A program made the translations under genes and the position numbers. A stretch of 64,000 bases of DNA from Hippophae tibetana (lineage: Eukaryota > Streptophyta > Magnoliopsida > Rosales > Elaeagnaceae): assembly GCA_037013495.1 (NCBI GenBank), contig CM072803.1:48683627-48747626 (forward strand), read 5' to 3'. A model generated the notes under the pieces. That model saw only the letters and a list, made by a program, of their open reading frames with translations. It was not told where the DNA came from and did not search any database. This document shows, piece by piece, positions 1-10,478 of the stretch (positions are counted from its first letter, which is position 1; every line of letters begins with the position of its first letter).

Positions 1-538
1 ATGGACGAGGATAATATTTGCCATCATATTTCTCTACTTTTTACTCTTAGAATAGGTTTGGAACGAACATTCTTAGGGAGAAAAGGGATAACAAAAGTCA
101 AATTAATTACGATGCCATCCAACAAAACCAGAATAACTTATAAATAAGTTAAAAATATTAATGTCAAAAAGGAGTTGAAAATGAGAATTGTTTATTTGTT
201 ATTTAGAATAATGAACAGAATTTGAAATTTTAATAGTTCTGGATCTTAAGACATAGTAAATTTCAATTAAATATATCATAAATAAAAGGAAATAAAACGT
301 GTAGTATTTATTCCGCCAACTTTCTTTTTTAAAATAGACATGAGAAAATGATTATGTTTTATTTCTCCCTTATTTATTTTTCTCCATGATCTATGATTAT
401 TTTTTTACCTTTGTAAGTCTTAATACCCAGCACTCGCAAATTCATGCAAATTTTATTACCTCCCTTCCAATTGAAAATGTGATGGAAAATGGTTGTTTTA
501 GACATCATTTGTAAAGTTTTTGATACATAGCTAGCAAA

Positions 539-548
539 AATTGCAATT
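539..548. repeat. Boundary palindrome AATTGCAATT, present in most monomers
   Basis: A perfect 10-base palindrome immediately before the anchor of the second monomer; the same site recurs before nearly every monomer start. Before all seven A monomers (1646, 8278, 10479, 13791, 17650, 20962, 23726) it reads AATTATAATT, still a perfect palindrome. Before eight J monomers (29784, 35279, 37496, 41337, 44118, 46899, 51836, 54036) it reads AATTGCATTT and is broken. No binding protein can be named. Confidence 0.8.
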
Positions 549-1097
549 ATGGACGAGGATAATATTTTCCATCATATTTCTCTACTTTTTACTCTTAGAA
601 TAGGTTTTTAACGAACATTCTTAGGGAGAAAAGGGATAACCAAAGTCAAACTAATTACGATGCCATCCAACAAAACTAGAATAACTTATAAATAAGGTAA
701 AAATATTAATGTCAAAAAGGAGTTGAAAATGAGAATTGTTTATTTGTTATTTAGAATAATGAACAAAATTTGAAATTTTAATAGTTCTGCATCTTAAGAC
801 ATAGTAAATTTCAATTAAATATATCATAAATAAAAGGAAATAAAACGTGTAGTATTTATTCCGCCAACTTTCTTTTTTAAAATAGATATGAGAAAATGAT
901 TATGTTTTATTTCTCCCTTATTTATTTTTCTCCATGATCTATGATTATTTTTTTACCTTTGTAAGTCTTAATACCCAGCACTCGCAAATTCATGCAAATT
1001 TTATTACCTCCCTTCCAAATTGAAAATGTGATGGGAAATGGTTGTTTTAGACATCATTTGTAAACTTTTTGATACATAGCTAGCAAAAATTGCAATT
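549..1097 (+). repeat. Reference monomer of the satellite (H variant)
   Basis: A typical 549-base unit, used here as the map of the monomer. Approximate offsets from its first base: 1-20 anchor; 60-90 variable stretch around ggtttggaac and cattcttaggg, the most lineage-informative part; 105-130 gatgccatccaac; 135-150 cttataaataag with a TATAAATA motif; 165-210 the block aaaaaggagttgaaaatgag and tatttgttatttag; 230-245 variable (tagttctgcatct or tagttttgcatct); 260-305 caattaaatatatcat to aaataaaacgtg; 310-330 attccgccaactttc; 340-400 T-rich tract, site of the 15-base duplication and of T-run length changes; 405-465 acctttgtaagtc to gcaaattcatgcaaat; 470-500 aaaatgtgatgg; 500-549 agacatcatttgtaaac, gctagc and the boundary palindrome AATTGCAATT. 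The following monomer (1098) is almost the same and shares a private tcaaactaatt, so the two look like a one-monomer duplication. Confidence 0.9.
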
Positions 1098-2562
1098 ATG
1101 GACGAGGATAATATTTTCCATCATATTTCTCTACTTTTTACTCTTAGAATAGGTTTTTAACGAACATTCTTAGGGAGAAAAGGGATAACCAAAGTCAAAC
1201 TAATTACGATGCCATCCAACAAAACTAGAATAACTTATAAATAAGGTAAAAATATTAATGTCAAAAAGGAGTTGAAAATGAGAATTGTTTATTTGTTATT
1301 TAGAATAATGAACAAAATTTGAAATTTTAATAGTTCTGCATCTTAAGACATAGTAAATTTCAATTAAATATATCATAAATAAAAGGAAATAAAACGTGTA
1401 GTATTTATTCCGCCAACTTTCTTTTTTAAAATAGATATGAGAAAATGATTATGTTTTATTTCTCCCTTATTTATTTTTCTCCATGATCTATGATTATTTT
1501 TTTACCTTTGTAAGTCTTAATACCCAGCACTCGCAAATTCATGCAAATTTTATTACCTCCCTTCCAATTGAAAATGTGATGGAAAATGGTTGTTTTAGAC
1601 ATCATTTGTAAACTTTTTGATACATAGCTAGCAAAAATTATAATTATGGACGAGGATAATATTTTCCATCATATTTCTCTACTTTTTACTCTTAGAATAG
1701 GTTTGGAACGAACATTCTTAGGGAGAAAAGGGATAACCAAAGTCAAATTAATTACGATGCCATCCAACAAAACCAGAATAACTTATAAATAAGTTAAAAA
1801 TATTAATGTCAAAAAGGAGTTGAAAATGAGAATTGTTTATTTGTTATTTAGAATAATGAACAAAATTTGAAATTTTAATAGTTCTGGATCTTAAGACATA
1901 GTAAATTTCAATTAAATATATCATAAATAAAAGGAAATAAAACGTGTAGTATTTATTCCACCAACTTTCTTTTTTAAAATAGACATGAGAAAATGATTAT
2001 GTTTTATTTCTCCCTTATTTATTTTTCCCCATGATCTATGATTATTTTTTTTTTACCTTTGTAAGTCTTAATACCCAGCACTCGCAAATTCATGCAAATT
2101 TTATTACCTCCCTTCCAAATGGAAAATGTGATGGGAAATGGTTGTTTTAGACATCATTTGTAAACCTTTTGTTACATAGCTAGCAAAAATTGCAATTATG
2201 GACGAGGATAATATTTTCCATCGTATTTCTATACTTTTTACTCTTAGAATGGGTTTGGAACCAATATTCTTAGGGAGAAAAGGGATAATCAAAGTCAAAT
2301 TAATTGCGATGCCATCCAACAAAACCAGAATAACTTATAAATAAGTTAAAAATATTAATCTCAAAAAGGAGTTGAAAATGAGAATTGTTTATTTGTTATT
2401 TAGAATAATGAACAAAATTTGAAATTTTAATAGTTTTGCATCTTAAGACATAGTAAATTTCAATTAAATATATCATAAATAAAAGGAAATAAAACGTGTA
2501 GTATTTATTCCGCCGACTTTCTTTTTTAAAATAGACATGAGAAAATGATTATGTTTTATTTC

Positions 2563-2592
2563 TCCCTTATTTATTTGTCCCTTATTTATTTT
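2563..2592 (+). repeat. 15-bp duplication inside the T-rich tract (first of 13)
   Basis: The segment tcccttatttattt occurs twice in a row here; most monomers have it once. It accounts for monomers of 567 bases (564 where three anchor bases are lost). The same duplication starts at about 3676, 5884, 11396, 14707, 18567, 21879, 24643, 36746, 42252, 42819, 45033 and 45600. It marks the B monomers, the D monomers at 3314 and 5522, and the two B-like monomers of each 2781-bp repeat. A single origin followed by spread through duplication and conversion is the simplest reading. Confidence 0.93.
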
Positions 2593-3313
2593 TCCCCATG
2601 ATCTATGATTATTATTTTTCTACCTTTGTAAGTCTTAATACCCAGCACTCGCAAATTCATGCAAATTTTATTACCTCCCTTCCAAATGGAAAATGTGATG
2701 GGAAATGGTTGTTTTAGACATCATTTGTAAACTTTTTGTTACATAGCTAGCAAAAATTGCAATTATGGACGAGGATAATATTTTCCATCATATTTCTCTA
2801 CTTTTTACTCTTAAAATGGGTTTGGCACCAACATTCTTAGGTAGAAAAGGGATAACCAAAGTCAAATTAATTGCGATGCCATCCAAAAAAAACCAGAATA
2901 ACTTATAAATAAGTTAAAAATATTAATCTCAAAAAGGAGTTGAAAATGAGAATGGTTTATTTGTTATTTATAATAATGAACAAAATTTGAAATTTTAATA
3001 GTTTTGCATCTTGAGACATAGTAAATTTCAATTAAATATATCATCAATAAAGGGAAATAAAACGTGTTGTATTTATTCCCCCAACTTTCTTTTTTAAAAT
3101 AGACATGAGAAAATGATTATGTTTTATTTCTCCCTTATTTATTTTTCTCCATGATCTATGATTATTTTTTTACCTTTGTAAGTCTTAATACCCAGCACTC
3201 GCAAATTCATGCAAATTTTATTACCTTCCTTCCAATGGAAAATGTGATGGAAAATGATTGTTTTAGACATCATTTGTAAACTTTTTGATACATAGCTAGC
3301 AAAAATTGCAATT

Positions 3314-5521
3314 ATGGACGATAATATTTTCCATCATATTTCTCTACTTTTTACTCTTAGAATAGGTTTGGAACGAACATTCTTAGGGAGAAACGGGATA
3401 ACCAAAGTCAAATTAATTACGATGCCATCCAACAAAACCAGAATAACTTATAAATAAGTTAAAAATATTAATGTCAAAAAGGAGTTGAAAATGAGAATTG
3501 TTTATTTGTTATTTAGAATAATGAACAAAATTTGAAATTTTAATAGTTCTGCATCTTAAGACATAGTAAATTTCAATTAAATATATCATAAATAAAAGGA
3601 AATAAAACGTGTAGTATTTATTCCGCCAACTTTCTTTTTTAAAATAGATATGAGAAAATGATTATGTTTTATTTCTCCCTTATTTATTTGTCCCTTATTT
3701 ATTTTTCCCCATGATCTATGATTATTATTTTTCTACCTTTGTAAGTCTTAATACCCAGCACTCGCAAATTCATGCAAATTTTATTACCTCCCTTCCAAAT
3801 GGAAAATGTGATGGGAAATGGTTGTTTTAGACATCATTTGTAAACTTTTTGTTACATAGCTAGCAAAAATTGCAATTATGGACGAGGATAATATTTTCCA
3901 TCATATTTCTCTACTTTTTGCTCTTAAAATGGGTTTGGCACCAACATTCTTAGGTAGAAAAGGGATAACCAAAGTCAAATTAATTGCGATGCCATCCAAC
4001 AAAACCAGAATAACTTATAAATAAGTTAAAAATATTAATCTCAAAAAGCTCTTGAAAATGAGAATTGTTTATTTGTTATTTAGAATAATGAACAAAATTT
4101 GAAATTTTAATAGTTTTGCATCTTGAGACATAGTAAATTTCAATTAAATATATCATAAATAAAAGGAAATAAAACGTGTAGTATTTATTCCGCCAACTTT
4201 CTTCTCTAAAATAGACATGAGAAAATGATTATGTTTTATTTCTCCCTTATTTATTTTTCTCCATGATCTATGATTATTTTTTTACCTTTGTAAGTCTTAA
4301 TACCCAGCACTCGCAAATTCATGCAAATTTTATTACCTCCCTTCCAATGGAAAATGTGATGGAAAATTGTTGTTTTAGACATCATATGTAAACTTTTTGA
4401 TACATAGCTAGCAAAAATTGCAATTATGGACGAGGATAATATTTTCCATCATATTTCTCTACTTTTTACTCTTAGAATGGGTTTGGAACCAACATTCTTA
4501 CGTAGAAAAGGGATAACCAAAGTCAAATTAATTGCGATGCCATCCAACAAAACCAGAATAACTTATAAATAAGTTAAAAATATTAATCTCAAAAAGGAGT
4601 TGAAAATGAGAATGGTTTATTTGTTATTTAGAATAATGAACAAAATTTGAAATTTTAATAGTTTTGCATCTTGAGACATAGTAAATTTCAATTAAATATA
4701 TCATAAATAAAAGGAAATAAAACGTGTAGTATTTATTCCGCCAACTTTCTTTTTTAAAATAGACATGAGAAAATGATTATGTTTTATTTCTCCCTTATTT
4801 ATTATTCTCCATGATCTATGATTATTTTTTTACCTTTGTAAGTCTTAATACCCAGCACTCGCAAATTCATGCAAATTTTATTACCTCCCTTCCAATTGAA
4901 AATGTGATGGAAAATGGTTGTTTTAGACATCATTTGTAAACGTTTTGATACATAGCTAGCAAAAATTGCAATTATGGACGAGGATAATATTTGCCATCAT
5001 ATTTCTCTACTTTTTACTCTTAGAATAGGTTTGGAACGAACATTCTTAGGGAGAAAAGGGATAACCAAAGTCAAATTAATTACGATGCCATCCAACAAAA
5101 CCAGAATAACTTATAAATAAGTTAAAAATATTAATGTCAAAAAGGAGTTGAAAATGAGAATTGTTTATTTGTTATTTAGAATAATGAACAGAATTTGAAA
5201 TTTTAATAGTTCTGGATCTTAAGACATAGTAAATTTCAATTAAATATATCATAAATAAAAGGAAATAAAACGTGTAGTATTTATTCCGCCAACTTTCTTT
5301 TTTAAAATAGACATGAGAAAATGATTATGTTTTATTTCTCCCTTATTTATTTTTCTCCATGATCTATGATTATTTTTTTACCTTTGTAAGTCTTAATACC
5401 CAGCACTCGCAAATTCATGCAAATTTTATTACCTTCCTTCCAATGGAAAATGTGATGGAAAATGATTGTTTTAGACATCATTTGTAAACTTTTTGATACA
5501 TAGCTAGCAAAAATTGCAATT
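3314..5521 (+). repeat. 2208-bp four-monomer repeat D-I-F-G, copy 1
   Basis: Monomer starts: 3314 (D), 3878 (I), 4426 (F), 4974 (G). This D form lacks three bases of the anchor (acgataat in place of acgaggataat), has cgggataacc and carries the 15-base duplication, giving 564 bases. I has tttttgctct, ggcaccaac, aaaagctcttg and cttctctaaa. F has cttacgtag and attattctcc. The last part of the G monomer (from about 5402) has the C-type ending ccttccttccaatgg, as at the end of the monomer starting at 2765. That ending marks the duplication joint between this copy and the next. Confidence 0.93.
3382..3398 (+). other. CENP-B-box-like site in a D monomer (8 of 9 essential bases)
   Basis: The 17 bases cttagggagaaacggga fit the pattern nTTCGnnnnAnnCGGGn at every essential base except the third (A in place of C). 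The same site occurs in D monomers at 5590, 12218, 15529, 19389 and 25465. Most other monomers have AGGG in place of CGGG and match only 7 of 9. The match follows from a single D-specific base, so chance is quite possible; CENP-B binding is known from mammals and is not established for other lineages with this exact box. Confidence 0.3.
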
Positions 5522-7729
5522 ATGGACGATAATATTTTCCATCATATTTCTCTACTTTTTACTCTTAGAATAGGTTTGGAACGAACATTCTTAGGGAGAA
5601 ACGGGATAACCAAAGTCAAATTAATTACGATGCCATCCAACAAAACCAGAATAACTTATAAATAAGTTAAAAATATTAATGTCAAAAAGGAGTTGAAAAT
5701 GAGAATTGTTTATTTGTTATTTAGAATAATGAACAAAATTTGAAATTTTAATAGTTCTGCATCTTAAGACATAGTAAATTTCAATTAAATATATCATAAA
5801 TAAAAGGAAATAAAACGTGTAGTATTTATTCCGCCAACTTTCTTTTTTAAAATAGATATGAGAAAATGATTATGTTTTATTTCTCCCTTATTTATTTGTC
5901 CCTTATTTATTTTTCCCCATGATCTATGATTATTATTTTTCTACCTTTGTAAGTCTTAATACCCAGCACTCGCAAATTCATGCAAATTTTATTACCTCCC
6001 TTCCAAATGGAAAATGTGATGGGAAATGGTTGTTTTAGACATCATTTGTAAACTTTTTGTTACATAGCTAGCAAAAATTGCAATTATGGACGAGGATAAT
6101 ATTTTCCATCATATTTCTCTACTTTTTGCTCTTAAAATGGGTTTGGCACCAACATTCTTAGGTAGAAAAGGGATAACCAAAGTCAAATTAATTGCGATGC
6201 CATCCAACAAAACCAGAATAACTTATAAATAAGTTAAAAATATTAATCTCAAAAAGCTCTTGAAAATGAGAATTGTTTATTTGTTATTTAGAATAATGAA
6301 CAAAATTTGAAATTTTAATAGTTTTGCATCTTGAGACATAGTAAATTTCAATTAAATATATCATAAATAAAAGGAAATAAAACGTGTAGTATTTATTCCG
6401 CCAACTTTCTTCTCTAAAATAGACATGAGAAAATGATTATGTTTTATTTCTCCCTTATTTATTTTTCTCCATGATCTATGATTATTTTTTTACCTTTGTA
6501 AGTCTTAATACCCAGCACTCGCAAATTCATGCAAATTTTATTACCTCCCTTCCAATGGAAAATGTGATGGAAAATTGTTGTTTTAGACATCATATGTAAA
6601 CTTTTTGATACATAGCTAGCAAAAATTGCAATTATGGACGAGGATAATATTTTCCATCATATTTCTCTACTTTTTACTCTTAGAATGGGTTTGGAACCAA
6701 CATTCTTACGTAGAAAAGGGATAACCAAAGTCAAATTAATTGCGATGCCATCCAACAAAACCAGAATAACTTATAAATAAGTTAAAAATATTAATCTCAA
6801 AAAGGAGTTGAAAATGAGAATGGTTTATTTGTTATTTAGAATAATGAACAAAATTTGAAATTTTAATAGTTTTGCATCTTGAGACATAGTAAATTTCAAT
6901 TAAATATATCATAAATAAAAGGAAATAAAACGTGTAGTATTTATTCCGCCAACTTTCTTTTTTAAAATAGACATGAGAAAATGATTATGTTTTATTTCTC
7001 CCTTATTTATTATTCTCCATGATCTATGATTATTTTTTTACCTTTGTAAGTCTTAATACCCAGCACTCGCAAATTCATGCAAATTTTATTACCTCCCTTC
7101 CAATTGAAAATGTGATGGAAAATGGTTGTTTTAGACATCATTTGTAAACGTTTTGATACATAGCTAGCAAAAATTGCAATTATGGACGAGGATAATATTT
7201 GCCATCATATTTCTCTACTTTTTACTCTTAGAATAGGTTTGGAACGAACATTCTTAGGGAGAAAAGGGATAACCAAAGTCAAATTAATTACGATGCCATC
7301 CAACAAAATCAGAATAACTTATAAATAAGTTAAAAATATTAATGTCAAAAAGGAGTTGAAAATGAGAATTGTTTATTTGTTATTTAGAATAATGAACAGA
7401 ATTTGAAATTTTAATAGTTCTGGATCTTAAGACATAGTAAATTTCAATTAAATATATCATAAATAAAAGGAAATAAAACGTGTAGTATTTATTCCGCCAA
7501 CTTTCTTTTTTAAAATAGACATGAGAAAATGATTATGTTTTATTTCTCCCTTATTTATTTTTCTCCATGATCTATGATTATTTTTTTACCTTTGTAAGTC
7601 TTAATACCCCGCACTCGCAAATTCATGCAAATTTTATTACCTCCCTTCCAATTGAAAATGTGATGGAAAATGGTTGTTTTAGACATCATTTGTAAACTTT
7701 TTGATACATAGCTAGCAAAAATTGCAATT
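5522..7729 (+). repeat. 2208-bp four-monomer repeat D-I-F-G, copy 2
   Basis: Monomer starts: 5522 (D), 6086 (I), 6634 (F), 7182 (G), each exactly 2208 bases after its partner in copy 1. Read side by side I saw no difference over the first three monomers; in G there is C to T at 7309 (aaatcag against aaccag at 5101), and the two diverge from about 7610, where copy 2 keeps a true G ending (taccccgcac, ccttccaattg). The three-base anchor deletion, the 15-base insertion and cttctctaaa are all shared. This is one of the most recent duplications in the window. Confidence 0.93.
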
Positions 7730-10478
7730 ATGGACGAGGATAATATTTTCCATCATATTTCTCTACTTTTTACTCTTAGAATAGGTTTTTAACGAACATT
7801 CTTAGGGAGAAAAGGGATAACCAAAGTCAAATTAATTACGATGCCATCCAACAAAACTAGAATAACTTATAAATAAGGTAAAAATATTAATGTCAAAAAG
7901 GAGTTGAAAATGAGAATTGTTTATTTGTTATTTAGAATAATGAACAAAATTTGAAATTTTAATAGTTCTGCATCTTAAGACATAGTAAATTTCAATTAAA
8001 TATATCATAAATAAAAGGAAATAAAACGTGTAGTATTTATTCCGCCAACTTTCTTTTTTAAAATAGATATGAGAAAATGATTATGTTTTATTTCTCCCTT
8101 ATTTATTTTTCTCCATGATCTATGATTATTTTTTTACCTTTGTAAGTCTTAATACCCAGCACTCGCAAATTCATGCAAATTTTATTACCTCCCTTCCAAT
8201 TGAAAATGTGATGGAAAATGGTTGTTTTAGACATCATTTGTAAACTTTTTGATACATAGCTAGCAAAAATTATAATTATGGACGAGGATAATATTTTCCA
8301 TCATATTTCTCTACTTTTTACTCTTAGAATAGGTTTGGAACGAACATTCTTAGGGAGAAAAGGGATAACCAAAGTCAAATTAATTACGATGCCATCCAAC
8401 AAAACCAGAATAACTTATAAATAAGTTAAAAATATTAATGTCAAAAAGGAGTTGAAAATGAGAATTGTTTATTTGTTATTTAGAATAATGAACAAAATTT
8501 GAAATTTTAATAGTTCTGGATCTTAAGACATAGTAAATTTCAATTAAATATATCATAAATAAAAGGAAATAAAACGTGTAGTATTTATTCCACCAACTTT
8601 CTTTTTTAAAATAGACATGAGAAAATGATTATGTTTTATTTCTCCCTTATTTATTTTTCCCCATGATCTATGATTATTTTTTTTTTACCTTTGTAAGTCT
8701 TAATACCCAGCACTCGCAAATTCATGCAAATTTTATTACCTCCCTTCCAAATGGAAAATGTGATGGGAAATGGTTGTTTTAGACATCATTTGTAAACCTT
8801 TTGTTACATAGCTAGCAAAAATTGCAATTATGGACGAGGATAATATTTTCCATCATATTTCTATACTTTTTACTCTTAGAATGGGTTTGGAACCAATATT
8901 CTTAGGGAGAAAAGGGATAACCAAAGTCAAATTAATTGCGATGCCATCCAACAAAACAAGAATAACTTATAAATAAGTTAAAAATATTAATCTCAAAAAG
9001 GAGTTGAAAATGAGAATTGTTTATTTGTTATTTAGAATAATGAACAAAATTTGAAATTTTAATAGTTTTGCATCTTAAGACATAGTAAATTTCAATTAAA
9101 TATATCATAAATAAAAGGAAATAAAACGTGTAGTATTTATTCCACCAACTTTCTTTTTTAAAATAGACATGAGAAAATGATTATGTTTTATTTCTCCCTT
9201 ATTTATTTTTCCCCATGATCTATGATTATTTTTTTTTTACCTTTGTAAGTCTTAATACCCAGCACTCGCAAATTCATGCAAATTTTATTACCTCCCTTCC
9301 AAATGGAAAATGTGATGGGAAATGGTTGTTTTAGACATCATTTGTAAACTTTTTGTTACATAGCTAGCAAAAATTGCAATTATGGACGAGGATAATATTT
9401 TCCATCATATTTCTCTACTTTTTACTCTTAAAATGGGTTTGGCACCAACATTCTTAGGTAGAAAAGGGATAACCAAAGTCAAATTAATTGCGATGCCATC
9501 CAAAAAAAACCAGAATAACTTATAAATAAGTTAAAAATATTAATCTCAAAAAGGAGTTGAAAATGAGAATGGTTTATTTGTTATTTAGAATAATGAACAG
9601 AATTTGAAATTTTAATAGTTCTGGATCTTAAGACATAGTAAATTTCAATTAAATATATCATAAATAAAAGGAAATAAAACGTGTAGTATTTATTCCGCCA
9701 ACTTTCTTTTTTAAAATAGACATGAGAAAATGATTATGTTTTATTTCTCCCTTATTTATTTTTCTCCATGATCTATGATTATTTTTTTACCTTTGTAAGT
9801 CTTAATACCCAGCACTCGCAAATTCATGCAAATTTTATTACCTCCCTTCCAATTGAAAATGTGATGGAAAATGGTTGTTTTAGACATCATTTGTAAACTT
9901 TTTGATACATAGCTAGCAAAAATTGCAATTATGGACGAGGATAATATTTTCCATCATATTTCTCTACTTTTTACTCTTAGAATAGGTTTTTAACGAACAT
10001 TCTTAGGGAGAAAAGGGATAACCAAAGTCAAATTAATTACGATGCCATCCAACAAAACCAGTATAACTTATAAATAAGTTAAAAATATTAATGTCAAAAA
10101 GGAGTTGAAAATGAGAATTGTTTATTTGTTATTTAGAATAATGAACAAAATTTGAAATTTTAATAGTTCTGGATCTTAAGACATAGTAAATTTCAATTAA
10201 ATATATCATAAATAAAAGGAAATAAAACGTGTAGTATTTATTCCGCCAACTTTCTTTTTTAAAATAGATATGAGAAAATGATTATGTTTTATTTCTCCCT
10301 TATTTATTTTTCTCCATGATCTATGATTATTTTTTTACCTTTGTAAGTCTTAATACCCAGCACTCGCAAATTCATGCAAATTTTATTACCTCCCTTCCAA
10401 TTGAAAATGTGATGGAAAATGGTTGTTTTAGACATCATTTGTAAACTTTTTGATACATAGCTAGCAAAAATTATAATT
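7730..10478 (+). repeat. Left domain, monomers 15-19: H-A-B/A-C/G-H'
   Basis: Monomer starts: 7730 (H), 8278 (A), 8830 (B head, A tail), 9382 (C head, G tail), 9931 (H'). The monomer at 8830 begins as B (ctatac, ccaatattc) but ends as A (ccaccaac, long T run, no 15-base duplication). The monomer at 9382 begins as C (ggcaccaac, ccaaaaaaaacc, gagaatgg) and switches to G (aacagaatttg, tctggatct). H' keeps ggtttttaacg but has ataagttaaa and tctggatct, with a private accagtataac. Two consecutive hybrids show that this stretch was reshuffled after the original monomer order formed. Confidence 0.85.

Larger units (their letters stand above)
1..3313 (+). repeat. Left domain, monomers 1-6: G-H-H-A-B-C
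   Basis: Monomer starts: 1 (G), 549 (H), 1098 (H), 1646 (A), 2198 (B), 2765 (C). Markers: G has ttgccatcat near its start and aacagaatttg; H has ggtttttaacg and ataaggtaaa; A is preceded by ttataattat, has tctggatct and a long T run; B has ccaatattc, ccgccgac and the 15-base duplication (567 bases long); C has ggcaccaac, ccaaaaaaaacc, gagaatgg, catcaataaaggg and gtgttgta. H is doubled here and nowhere else. The window opens exactly at a monomer start under the phase chosen, which carries no biological meaning. C at 2765 shares tttataataatg only with C at 24845, suggesting these two copies are close relatives despite a spacing of about 22 kb. Confidence 0.88.

Noticed and set aside
72..82. Telomere-like TTAGGG (TTTAGGG in E monomers)
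   Set aside because: It occurs once per monomer, never in tandem, so it is not telomeric DNA.
371..411. T-rich tract as transcription terminator
   Set aside because: The T runs lack a stable GC-rich hairpin before them and are simply part of an AT-rich repeat.
447..460. ATGCAAAT octamer motif in almost every monomer (ATTTAAAT in some)
   Set aside because: It equals the animal octamer-factor site, but in a 74% AT monomer one such match is expected by chance often enough, and nothing else supports a regulatory role.
713..775. aaggag followed by atg and a 14-codon frame, in almost every monomer
   Set aside because: It looks like a bacterial ribosome binding site with a mini-gene, but it sits in a eukaryotic-type satellite, many copies lose aaggag (aaagctcttg) and a few lose the atg (gaaaattag, gaaattgag). 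Chance resemblance.
2104..2322. 72-codon open frame on the minus strand starting at TTG
   Set aside because: It is an antisense reading of one B monomer. In the other monomers the same frame is closed by TGA; here A to G at 2223 turns that codon into CGA. There is no conservation as protein across the 117 copies.
3314..7729. Near-identical copies as an assembly artefact
   Set aside because: It cannot be excluded without reads, but the copies differ at 5101/7309 and in their endings, and similar duplications occur across the window at different sizes, which favours real structure.
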